A DNA stretch of 41,683 bases from an uncultured Gammaproteobacteria bacterium (GTDB lineage Bacteria; Pseudomonadota; Gammaproteobacteria; Pseudomonadales; Azotimanducaceae): assembly GCA_913043815.1 (NCBI GenBank), contig CAJWNY010000017.1, positions 1 through 41,683 on the forward strand. The letters are read 5' to 3'. Made by a program: the position numbers and the translations under genes. The notes under the pieces are model-generated. The model saw only the letters and a program-made list of their open reading frames with translations, was not told the DNA's origin and did no database searches. This document shows positions 18,138-25,968 of this stretch, piece after piece (position 1 is the stretch's first letter; every line of letters begins with the position of its first letter).

Positions 18138-19118
18138 TTATAGGTGTACAACACCCCGTCCAACCATTTGACCCGAGAGAATGCGGTCAATGGCGCCAGA
18201 TAAGTCATCTAGGGTCAGCACTTCTTCTAGATCACTTAAATCCATAAGCCACTCTTCGCCTAGGCGATGCCAAATTTCGGCTTTTTCTCCAATGGGTAAC
18301 TGAACAGAGTCAATACCCAACAAGTTTACGTGACGCAAAATAAACGGCAGTACAGACGCCGAAAACACTGGCGCTGCGACCAGGCCACAAGCAGCCAAAC
18401 TACAACCGTAACGCAGACTCTTCACCCCATTGAAAAGGATGTCACCACCAACGGTATCCACAACGCCGCCCCAACGTTCAGCCAACATAGGTTTATCGCT
18501 ACCGGCATTGGCTTCTTCTCTAGACAATATTTCGCTAGCACCCAGACTGCGTAAAAAGTCATGCTTATCTTCTTTTCCGGTTACCGCTGCAACCTCATAG
18601 CCCAATTGCGCCAGTAGCTTAACGGCAACAGAGCCGACACCACCGGTTGCGCCGGTAACTAAGACCGGACCAGATGCTGGGGTCATGCCAGAGTGTTCAA
18701 GCTTTTGAACACATTCAGCAGCCGTAAATCCAGCCGTACCAATAATCATACTGCTGTGCATGGACAGCCCTTTTGGCATTTTCACTGCCCAAGATGCGGG
18801 AATGCGCACGCGCTCGGCAAATCCGCCAGAGGTGCCCATACCTAGATCAAAACCAATTGCAATGATTTCGTCGCCCACAGCGAAGTCGGCGTGATCGGAT
18901 GCTAAAACAACGCCGGCAACGTCAATTCCTGGCGTATGTGGAAAGTTACGGGTAACGCCGGGACTACCAGTGGCCGACAAGCCATCTTTGAAATTCAGCG
19001 AGGAAAATTTGACCTCAACCAACAATTCACCTGCGGGTAAATCATCTACAGACCTGGTGACTAAACTGCGTTCAAACCCGGCGTCAGATTTTCCAACTCT
19101 AAAAGCTTTAAATTGCAT
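18138..19118 (-). CDS. acuI: Acrylyl-CoA reductase (AcuI/YhdH family, NADPH-dependent MDR)
   Basis: Predicted to reduce acryloyl-CoA to propionyl-CoA with NADPH. This step detoxifies acrylate, for instance from DMSP cleavage or demethylation in marine bacteria. The 326-residue zinc-independent MDR protein shows LNFKDGLSATGSPGVTRNFPHTPGID, typical of YhdH/AcuI. It also has the nucleotide-binding turn VTGATGGVGSVAV (about 154-166) and DVAGVV upstream. The start has AAGGGA eight bases before it. It follows sohB by 12 bases, so the two are co-transcribed. No DMSP lyase or demethylase gene is in the window, so the physiological substrate is an inference. Confidence 0.85.
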   Translation of the reverse strand: MQFKAFRVGKSDAGFERSLVTRSVDDLPAGELLVEVKFSSLNFKDGLSATGSPGVTRNFPHTPGIDVAGVVLASDHADFAVGDEIIAIGFDLGMGTSGGFAERVRIPASWAVKMPKGLSMHSSMIIGTAGFTAAECVQKLEHSGMTPASGPVLVTGATGGVGSVAVKLLAQLGYEVAAVTGKEDKHDFLRSLGASEILSREEANAGSDKPMLAERWGGVVDTVGGDILFNGVKSLRYGCSLAACGLVAAPVFSASVLPFILRHVNLLGIDSVQLPIGEKAEIWHRLGEEWLMDLSDLEEVLTLDDLSGAIDRILSGQMVGRGVVHL

Positions 19119-19130
19119 ATTTTTCCCTTA

Positions 19131-20267
19131 CTACTTACGAACAAATTCTAAAACGTGACTGACTCTATCTAACATACCGTTAAATTTATCCAGCACTCTG
19201 TCTATCGGTTTTTTGGTTTCTTCCCATGCGACTTCAAAGACATCTCTGGTCTCACACAGTTCTATCAAGTACTCGTCACTGGTGGCCAAACCATCCACCA
19301 ATTTCAATTCAAGTGCGCGTTTGCCATACCAAGCCTCGCCGGTGGCAACCGCCTCTATATCTAGTTCTGGCCGATTTTCCGCAACAAACTCTTGGAATAA
19401 GGCGTGCACATCTTCCAACTCTTCGCGGAACTTTTCTCGGCCTTCATCTGTATTCTCGCCCAGCAACGTCAACGTGCGCTTATATTTACCTGCCGTGAGT
19501 ACTTCTACATCTACGTCATTCTTCTTCAATAAACGGTGCAGGTTAGGGATTTGCGCAACCACACCAATAGACCCAATCACAGCAAAAGGCGCAGCCAAAA
19601 TCCTATTTGCCACAGCAGCCATTAAATAGCCACCACTGGCTGCGACTCTGTCGACTATAGCTGTAAGAGGGATACCCTTATTGCGTATACGCATCATTTG
19701 GGACGCCGCTAAACCATAGCTGTGGACCATACCGCCAGGGCTTTCCAAACAAACCACAACCTCGTCGTTAGGACCCGCCATAGTCAGCACAGCGCTGATC
19801 TCAACGCTTAAAAAATCTACGCCTGAAGCGGCAGTATCACCGTCAAAGTGAATGACAAAGGTGCGATCTTTTTGACCTTCTAGCTTAGCCACTTCTTTAG
19901 CCGCTACTTGGGCATTATCAGCCCCTTCTTCACTTATCGCAGCAGCAGTTCGCTCGTTAGCTGTTTTTGTCTCAGGCTTTTCCTTTGCAGCGAGCTTGGC
20001 CGCTTTGGCAGCTTTTTTGACCTCTGCCTTTTCACTCTTGGTCTCAGACTTATGCTGGCGCTTTGCTTCATCTGCGCTCAGCAGATGATTTTCCATAGTA
20101 AAACGCAATTCACGTACGCGCTCGTTGAGTTTACGAATGACCAAGTGGCCCTGGTCGCCTTGATGCCCACCAGAAAGCCCGGCCAAAAAGGATGCAATAA
20201 TCAAAAAGGCAACCACTAGGGTCACCACTTGTCCTAAGAACATTAGATATTCAAAAAGAAAGTCCAT
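19131..20267 (-). CDS. sohB: Inner-membrane S49 family serine protease SohB
   Basis: Membrane-anchored signal-peptide-peptidase-like protease facing the periplasm. The 378 residues begin with a membrane helix (about 8-31). A lysine/alanine/glutamate-rich linker follows (about 68-130, with repeats such as KKAAKAAKLAAKEK) and is longer than in E. coli SohB. The S49 domain comes next. Catalytic Ser211 (VAASGGY) and Lys263 (AGKYKRT) keep the 52-residue spacing of SohB. The start at 20267 has only a weak ribosome site, and no better one is visible. It is the first gene of a two-gene unit with acuI. Confidence 0.92.
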   Translation of the reverse strand: MDFLFEYLMFLGQVVTLVVAFLIIASFLAGLSGGHQGDQGHLVIRKLNERVRELRFTMENHLLSADEAKRQHKSETKSEKAEVKKAAKAAKLAAKEKPETKTANERTAAAISEEGADNAQVAAKEVAKLEGQKDRTFVIHFDGDTAASGVDFLSVEISAVLTMAGPNDEVVVCLESPGGMVHSYGLAASQMMRIRNKGIPLTAIVDRVAASGGYLMAAVANRILAAPFAVIGSIGVVAQIPNLHRLLKKNDVDVEVLTAGKYKRTLTLLGENTDEGREKFREELEDVHALFQEFVAENRPELDIEAVATGEAWYGKRALELKLVDGLATSDEYLIELCETRDVFEVAWEETKKPIDRVLDKFNGMLDRVSHVLEFVRK

Positions 20268-20313
20268 ATAGCTTTTGTCTAACTGAAGAAGGTCGGCTAC
20301 TTTATCTATTGCG

Positions 20314-20335
20314 CCGACATAGCGCCAGCATAGCG
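20314..20335. repeat. Two tandem 11-bp repeats upstream of sohB
   Basis: CCGACATAGCG (20314-20324) and CCAGCATAGCG (20325-20335) match at nine of 11 positions and are one helical turn apart, about 50-70 bases before the sohB start. They could be phased regulator sites or chance. The rest of the 20268-20538 gap shows nothing I can name. Confidence 0.25.
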
Positions 20336-20538
20336 TTGAATACGCCGCGAAAATCTGTGCTCTGTGCGAAACACTAGATCACCCAAACGAAAGAAAAATC
20401 TGCTGTAATTACTCGAATAACTTGACCTTTTGAGCAATTTTGGCCAACTTTGCGCTCCTTTGATAAAGAGCAGTATCAATTATTGGTATCGGCGAGATCA
20501 TCAAAGCCGTTCGAAATTCCAAACATGGCAGAAGTAGC

Positions 20539-20850
20539 ATGCGCAATTTTCTTGAAAATCAATTTTGTAGCGAAAAGGCTGGCGAACTAGATGCGCGAGT
20601 ACGCATGCAGTGGGCTGACGGGCAAATATGCTTTCAAATAAGAGATGGGGCAATTAGCTTCGACAAAGATCGCGATCCTGAGTTAACCATCTATTTCAAA
20701 GACAGCGAAGACGCCATGGGCTTAATAAAAGGACAAACAGACCCGGTAAACGCTTTTATGCGCGGCAACCTCAGAGCAAACGGCCACTTAATCTGGGTAT
20801 TTCAGACAATGGCCGCGCTGAGTGGCAAAACGGATGCAGCTATCCCCTAG
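20539..20850 (+). CDS. SCP2 sterol-transfer family protein
   Basis: A 103-residue soluble protein with the SCP2 fold pattern: VRMQWADGQICFQIRDG, then DPELTIYFKDSEDAMGLIKGQTDPVNAFMRGNLRANGHL. These proteins bind acyl chains or other lipids in a hydrophobic tunnel, and the bacterial role is usually unknown. The length is that of a single minimal SCP2 domain. The ATG at 20539 is preceded by AGAAG. It converges on nudC and the two stops overlap by four bases. Confidence 0.8.
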   Translation: MRNFLENQFCSEKAGELDARVRMQWADGQICFQIRDGAISFDKDRDPELTIYFKDSEDAMGLIKGQTDPVNAFMRGNLRANGHLIWVFQTMAALSGKTDAAIP

Positions 20851-21677
20851 CCCAGTTGGTCTAAAAACTCTTGGATTAGCCAGCCTGAAATAGCTGTCTT
20901 CGGTGGAATCTGCGGCAACGTATCTTTCGTATACCACTGAGCATCAGCGATCTCACCAGGCTGACAAACGATGTCTCCGCCAACATATTTTGCATGAAAA
21001 CCGAGCATTAAAGAGTTTGGGAATGGCCAACTTTGCGAGCCAAAGTACTTCAACTCTCCAACATCTAACCCAACTTCCTCCATGACCTCACGGTGTACGG
21101 TTTGCTCAATGGACTCACCCGCTTCAACGAACCCAGCCAAAGTACTGTACATACCCGGAGGCCAAGCAGCATTTCTGGCCAAAAGCATTTCCTCACCCTT
21201 AGTAATGAGCACAATGATGCTTGGCGACAAACGTGGATAAGCAATAAACCGGCAAGCTCCGCATTGCATGGCTCTATCGGTACCATGTATCTTCATTGGT
21301 TCACCGCAACGACCACAAAACTGGTTAGTCTGATGCCAATCTACTACCTGCTTAGCTCTTCCCGCTAAATAGAACATAGATTGCGAAGCACGTCCTAGCA
21401 AACCACGCAAACCCAATTTTGCAAACCCTTCGGGCACGATGCCTTTTACAGATAAGGCGAAACACGGGCGCTTTGCAAAGTGACCAAGAAAATGTTTATT
21501 TTGGGTTTCTACCTCAAACCAGCGAAAGTCATCGGCGATAATTGGCTCTGGAACACCTTGCACGCTTTTACATATTAATTCGCCACCCATAAACGCGAAA
21601 TACCAGGCTTCTCCGGAATCATCCCCATCCGCCATAACATGATTTGCTGAAAACTCATCTGGACTATTTGGCCACAT
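20847..21677 (-). CDS. nudC: NAD(+)/NADH diphosphatase, Nudix family
   Basis: Hydrolyses NAD(H) to NMN(H) and AMP; family members also remove the NAD cap from RNA. The 276-residue protein has a zinc ribbon (C121, C124, C139, C142), a canonical Nudix box (182-204: GFVEAGE, then REVMEEVGL) and the NudC signature region at 214-220. The signature reads SQSWPFP, with serine where the remembered consensus has proline (SQPWPFP). The rest of the pocket (NSLMLGF) is conserved, so activity is still likely. The start at 21677 is preceded by GGGGCAG. The 397-base gap to nhaB holds regulatory signals rather than a gene. Confidence 0.9.
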   Translation of the reverse strand: MWPNSPDEFSANHVMADGDDSGEAWYFAFMGGELICKSVQGVPEPIIADDFRWFEVETQNKHFLGHFAKRPCFALSVKGIVPEGFAKLGLRGLLGRASQSMFYLAGRAKQVVDWHQTNQFCGRCGEPMKIHGTDRAMQCGACRFIAYPRLSPSIIVLITKGEEMLLARNAAWPPGMYSTLAGFVEAGESIEQTVHREVMEEVGLDVGELKYFGSQSWPFPNSLMLGFHAKYVGGDIVCQPGEIADAQWYTKDTLPQIPPKTAISGWLIQEFLDQLG

Positions 21678-21958
21678 AGAACTGCCCCACCCCTAAAACT
21701 CTAAAAAAAATAAGATAGCACAAATTGATGATTCACCGAGTGCATAAACGATAAGAGCGGACACCATAAGTTCACCTAAAACAAATGTCGGTCATAATTC
21801 AGCTCGAAAGGCGCTTGTAATTCGAATTCAGTTTTGCATTAACTCGGACACAAATCCCTCAAATGATATTGCACGAAATCGTCTACTTTTCGCCCCTTAA
21901 CAGTTGCCCGGGAACACCTCTCACGCTATCTTTACCTATCAGATTTAGGTGCGATTAG

Positions 21959-22070
21959 CCGTCATAAATTGACGGAGAAAAGGCGCGCCTGAGATAAAGT
22001 TAAATCATAGACAATAAAAAAACGACACCGATGGGTAGACAAAATACCCCCGGATAAAGGCGTAAAGGAG
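21959..22070 (+). promoter_or_regulatory. nhaB promoter with overlapping dyad, and leader hairpin
   Basis: TTGACG (21969-21974) and GATAAA (21993-21998) form a candidate promoter with an 18-base spacer, which contains the palindrome GGCGCGCC (21982-21989). The perfect dyad CCGTCA-TAAAT-TGACGG (21959-21975) covers the -35 box. In the leader, GGGTA (22033-22037) pairs with TACCC (22045-22049), 14 bases before the AAAGGAG ribosome site. The layout suggests a repressor or activator site plus possible control at the RNA level. Confidence 0.4.
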
Positions 22071-22074
22071 TGTT

Positions 22075-23583
22075 ATGAAAGGGTTATCCCTCAGTTCGTT
22101 TTCTCAGAATTTTCTTGGTCAAGCACCAGAATGGTACAAGTTGACCATCGTTGGTTTTTTGATCTTCAACCCATTACTAATGCTGTTAACGGGTAACGCC
22201 TATTTGACGGGGTGGGTACTGGTGCTAGAATTTATTTTCACCTTGGCCATGGCACTAAAATGCTACCCATTGCAGCCTGGTGGACTACTGGCCATAGAAG
22301 CCGTGGTAATGGGAATGACGAGCCCCGGCACAGTTTACCATGAAGTAGAACTGGCCCTCCCCGTAATACTTTTATTGGTATTTATGGTAGCTGGCATCTA
22401 CTTTATGAAAGACCTACTGCTCTTCACTTTCACTAAGATTCTTCTGTCAATTCGCTCCAAAACACTCATTGCGTTCTTGTTTTGTGCAATTTCAGCGTTT
22501 TTGTCGGCCTTCTTAGATGCACTCACTGTTACTGCAGTAGTCATTAGTGTGGGCGTTGGCTTTTACTCGATCTACCACAAGGTCGCTGCTAGTAAGCTGG
22601 CACCAGAAGACAGAGTAGAGGGTTTAGAAGACGGCGATATTGCTGAAGAATACCGCGCGGAGCTAAATGAATTCAGGGCGTTTCTGCGCAACCTTCTTAT
22701 GCATGCAGCAGTGGGTACAGCCCTGGGCGGTGTTTGTACTACAGTTGGTGAACCGCAGAACTTGCTCATCGCCAGCCAGGCAGGCTGGAATTTCGCCGAG
22801 TTCTTTTGGCGTATGGCGCCTGTAACCATGCCAGTGCTTGCAGCCGGTCTGCTAACCTGCATCTTGCTAGAGCAAGTGAAAATTGTAGGCTACGGTGCAG
22901 TTCTGCCTGAGCGAGTTCGCTCCATACTCACAGACTATGACAAAGCGGAAAGTGCCCGCCGTTCGGACTCAGACAAGGCGAAGCTAGTAGTTCAAGCAAT
23001 CTCTGGTCTTATTCTGATATGGGCGCTAGCTAATCATGTAGCGGAGGTGGGTCTTATTGGCCTGACCATTATCGTGTTGCAGACCGCTTTCAACGGCGTC
23101 ATTGAAGAACACCAGCTGGGCCACGCATTCGAAGAGGCCTTGCCCTTCACAGCACTGCTCGTCGTGTTTTTTGGTATTGTCGGCGTTATCCACGATCAAC
23201 ATCTGTTTTCGCCAATAATCGCGTATGTACTGAGTTTACCCTTAGATGTGCAACCAGGTATGTTCTATATCGCCAACGGCGTGCTCTCGGCGATCAGTGA
23301 CAATGTGTTTGTGGCGACAGTTTATATTGGCGAAGTCAAAGCTGCTTTGGACAATGGCGCGATCAGCAGAGAGCAATTTGATTTGCTTGCCATTGCCATC
23401 AACACCGGCACCAACATTCCTAGTGTGGCAACACCAAATGGACAAGCAGCATTCTTATTTTTGCTGACCTCATCCATAGCTCCGCTTATCGGTCTGAGCT
23501 ATATGCGGATGGTCACCATGGCGCTGCCTTATACCATCGTTATGGGTGTGACTGGCTGGGCTGCTGTTAACTACATACTGTAG
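22075..23583 (+). CDS. nhaB: Na+/H+ antiporter NhaB
   Basis: Inner-membrane exchanger that expels sodium in return for protons, important for salt tolerance. The 502-residue protein carries the NhaB hallmarks. These are the opening [71 protein letters not shown] and the late [24 protein letters not shown]. About 10-12 hydrophobic helices are visible. The ribosome site AAAGGAG is strong, at seven bases. The length is close to E. coli NhaB. It stands alone, and its leader is discussed separately. No clear terminator follows in the 23584-23706 gap. Confidence 0.96.
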   Translation: MKGLSLSSFSQNFLGQAPEWYKLTIVGFLIFNPLLMLLTGNAYLTGWVLVLEFIFTLAMALKCYPLQPGGLLAIEAVVMGMTSPGTVYHEVELALPVILLLVFMVAGIYFMKDLLLFTFTKILLSIRSKTLIAFLFCAISAFLSAFLDALTVTAVVISVGVGFYSIYHKVAASKLAPEDRVEGLEDGDIAEEYRAELNEFRAFLRNLLMHAAVGTALGGVCTTVGEPQNLLIASQAGWNFAEFFWRMAPVTMPVLAAGLLTCILLEQVKIVGYGAVLPERVRSILTDYDKAESARRSDSDKAKLVVQAISGLILIWALANHVAEVGLIGLTIIVLQTAFNGVIEEHQLGHAFEEALPFTALLVVFFGIVGVIHDQHLFSPIIAYVLSLPLDVQPGMFYIANGVLSAISDNVFVATVYIGEVKAALDNGAISREQFDLLAIAINTGTNIPSVATPNGQAAFLFLLTSSIAPLIGLSYMRMVTMALPYTIVMGVTGWAAVNYIL

Positions 23584-23706
23584 GTGTTGCTGAACTGAGT
23601 TTTGTGGCCCTTTTATTCGCAAGCGACTGCAGGCGGGTAGAAGGGCTAACAATTCCTATCGTCGTGTCCCTTAGTCTTTGTCTCAGTAATCTGACTACAA
23701 CCACCT

Positions 23707-23732
23707 AAAAAACGGTTTTCGCTCTTAAACCG
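23707..23732 (-). terminator. Intrinsic terminator of the yafS-rnhA-dnaQ operon
   Basis: On the minus strand CGGTTT and AAACCG (23713-23732) form a six-base stem with an eight-base loop, followed by TTTTTT (23712-23707). It lies about 115 bases past the dnaQ stop. Confidence 0.65.
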
Positions 23733-23845
23733 AGGCTGAAAAAACCAACTCTGGCTTCCGCCAATCCCGCTAAGACCTGCAAACCCTTAAAGTAAAGTGC
23801 GCACAGCAAGTTGCTTTAGCGCAGCGCTCTGTGCCGTACTCTCAC

Positions 23846-24574
23846 CTAATGCTCGCGCCGCCAGACAGGTCCACTCTCACTTCGCTCAGCAAGTAGATCT
23901 AACATTTTTTCGTGAGATGCTAATTCATCAACGCTGGCCATGATCTGTTTGAGCGGCGGAATTTCCCAGCTATGATCAATCTGGTTATCGTTATGACCCA
24001 CGGGGTCATCATTGGAATTGTTACCGCCGCCAAACAAGTTAGTTTGACCACCCGTCATCAACAAGTAAACGTCAGCTAAAATCTCTGCATCTAACAGCGC
24101 ACCGTGCAACTGGCGCTGAGAGTTATCTACCGCGTAGCGGCGGCACAACGCGTCTAAGTTAAGCTTTTGGCCAGGGTGCTTCTGCCTGGCAATGGCCAAT
24201 GAATCTATCACGCCACAAAAATCTTCGATTTTCCGTTGCGGTACCAAGCCCCGCCGAACAAGTGCGAGAATCTCGCTATCAAGAAAAGAAATATCAAATA
24301 CCGCATTGTGAATAATCAATTCTGCGCCGTCTAGAAAGCGCTCGAGTTCTTCCCAGATATCAGCGAACTTGGGCTTGTCGACCAAAAACGCCTCGGTGAT
24401 GCCGTGTACCTCTTTAGCACCATCATCGATCTCTCGCTCAGGGTTTAGGTATTTGTGAAAGTGACGACCGGTAAATTTGCGGTCGATCATCTCAATAGCG
24501 CCGATCTCAATAATTTTGTGACCTAGTGCCACCTCTAAACCGGTGGTCTCTGTATCAAGTACTATTTGTCTCAT
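23846..24574 (-). CDS. dnaQ: DNA polymerase III epsilon subunit (3'-5' proofreading exonuclease)
   Basis: Proofreading subunit of the replicative polymerase core. The 242 residues contain Exo I LDTETTG (D7, E9), Exo II HNAVFD (D94) and Exo III HGALLDAE (H157, D162), the DEDDh set. QTNLF (177-181) fits the beta-clamp-binding motif in the linker, and a tail for alpha-subunit contact follows. The ATG shares one base with the rnhA stop (TAATG), so the two are translationally coupled. It is the last gene of the yafS-rnhA-dnaQ unit. Confidence 0.96.
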   Translation of the reverse strand: MRQIVLDTETTGLEVALGHKIIEIGAIEMIDRKFTGRHFHKYLNPEREIDDGAKEVHGITEAFLVDKPKFADIWEELERFLDGAELIIHNAVFDISFLDSEILALVRRGLVPQRKIEDFCGVIDSLAIARQKHPGQKLNLDALCRRYAVDNSQRQLHGALLDAEILADVYLLMTGGQTNLFGGGNNSNDDPVGHNDNQIDHSWEIPPLKQIMASVDELASHEKMLDLLAERSESGPVWRREH

Positions 24575-25011
24575 TAGCTTGCCTGCATTGTATCTATAGC
24601 GTCGTTAGCCGCTTGGTCCACCATCTCATTTTCCCGGTGGCCGCTGTGTCCCTTGACCCACAACCACTCTACTTGGTGCTCGGCAACTGCTGCATCTAAG
24701 CGTTGCCAGAGTTCCTTATTTTTTACCGGCTTTTTCTGTGAGGTCATCCAGCCATTACGCTTCCACCCTGCAATCCACTGGGTAATGCCCTGCCGTACAT
24801 ACTGGGAGTCTGTGGTCAGAGTTACGCGCACAGGTTTTTTCAACTGCTCTAACCCCTGAATAGCCGCCATGAGTTCCATCTGATTGTTAGTAGAGGTCTC
24901 TTGCGCCCCAGAGATCATTTTTTCATTGTCTCCCTTGCGCAGCAGTGCCGCCCACCCGCCAGGCCCTGGATTGCCTCTACAGGCACCATCAGTAAATATT
25001 TCAACGGACAT
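24574..25011 (-). CDS. rnhA: Ribonuclease HI
   Basis: Cuts the RNA strand of RNA-DNA hybrids. The 145-residue protein has the four acidic catalytic residues D8 ([11 protein letters not shown]), E46 (NNQMELMA), D68 (TTDSQYV) and D132. It also has the basic handle region [17 protein letters not shown] and the late histidine in [10 protein letters not shown]. The length is slightly below that of E. coli RNase HI. Its ATG begins directly after the yafS-like stop codon and its own stop overlaps dnaQ, making a tightly packed operon. Confidence 0.97.
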   Translation of the reverse strand: MSVEIFTDGACRGNPGPGGWAALLRKGDNEKMISGAQETSTNNQMELMAAIQGLEQLKKPVRVTLTTDSQYVRQGITQWIAGWKRNGWMTSQKKPVKNKELWQRLDAAVAEHQVEWLWVKGHSGHRENEMVDQAANDAIDTMQAS

Positions 25012-25875
25012 CTAAATCTCGATATTTGTTTTTTTGTTAACGCTAATGTTATGCAGCGCAGCAGGCCGCAAAGACCTTCGTTTTGCCTTGTTGGCGATCT
25101 CATCAATTGACTGCATATTCACTGAGGTCGCCTGCTTAGTAGCGCTTACAAGCAGTAAACCGCCAAAGGGTAACTGCGAAAATAACGCGAGCTTTTTCAA
25201 TCTATGACTCGCGCCAGGAAAACTAGGGCTCACTTTCTTGATTTTACCTTTCAACCATGAATTGGAACCAAGACGCTCGTTTATCCATCCCAGCGGGTTT
25301 TGACTAATAGGCAGGCTATAATCGAAATATTTTGGTCGACAATCTAATCTCAAATCCAGCAACGCGAGCCAATCAAACAAGCGTATAGGATTAACGAGAG
25401 CGTGAGCGCTCATGGGGTCAGGGAAAACTCTGGCATATAGTCGTCTAAGACCATAAAGGCTAAAAGGGTTAAAGCCGCAAATAAGTAATTTTCCACCCGG
25501 CGCCAGTACCCGTACCACCTCTTTAATTGCTGCTCTAGGGTCTTTGACCAACTCTAAACCATGATGCAATACCACGCCGTCTAAGCTAGCATTTGCAAAG
25601 GGTAGATTGGTCAAATCGACCTGTAGCGTTGTTTGTTTTAGCGCATTACTTGGGGCTTGGTTTTGCACGGCAAAAATTGTGTGCCGAATCATGCAGCCTT
25701 CAAGGGCCGCACCAGCATCTTGGCAGTCACCGACCCATATCACCACATCGCCATGTACCCGCCTAATTAGAGGTGCCAGCTCAGGCATTTGCAAAGCACA
25801 CGTCTTAGCGCCTAAAGCACTAGACCAAAGACGCTCAGCTTTCGAATCACTTCTTCTGAGACTAAATCTGTTCAT
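25012..25875 (-). CDS. Class I SAM-dependent methyltransferase, YafS-like
   Basis: A 287-residue protein with a methyltransferase core. LPFANASLDGVVLHHGLELVKD is the motif around the substrate/SAM pocket, followed by AAIKEVVRVLAPGGKLLICGFNPFSLYGLRRLY. The glycine-rich motif I is weak or diverged near VVIWVGDCQDAG. In E. coli and Pseudomonas a related gene (yafS) lies beside rnhA and gloB, and the order here agrees except that gloB is absent. The substrate is unknown. The N-terminal segment is basic with no signal peptide. It is first in the operon, and its start is 93 bases from the divergent mltD start. Confidence 0.8.
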   Translation of the reverse strand: MNRFSLRRSDSKAERLWSSALGAKTCALQMPELAPLIRRVHGDVVIWVGDCQDAGAALEGCMIRHTIFAVQNQAPSNALKQTTLQVDLTNLPFANASLDGVVLHHGLELVKDPRAAIKEVVRVLAPGGKLLICGFNPFSLYGLRRLYARVFPDPMSAHALVNPIRLFDWLALLDLRLDCRPKYFDYSLPISQNPLGWINERLGSNSWLKGKIKKVSPSFPGASHRLKKLALFSQLPFGGLLLVSATKQATSVNMQSIDEIANKAKRRSLRPAALHNISVNKKTNIEI

Positions 25876-25968
25876 GTGGTGAGCACATCGGTTAATATCC
25901 GCCGCCAGTTTAAGACGTTTAAAGCTAGAGCAACAATCATTTTGGTAAAATCACAAAAAAGCAGTTGG

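Noticed and set aside
19950..20090. Lysine/alanine repeats within sohB suspected as a frameshift or fusion
   Set aside because: The frame is continuous and the catalytic spacing downstream is normal; it is a low-complexity linker after the membrane anchor.
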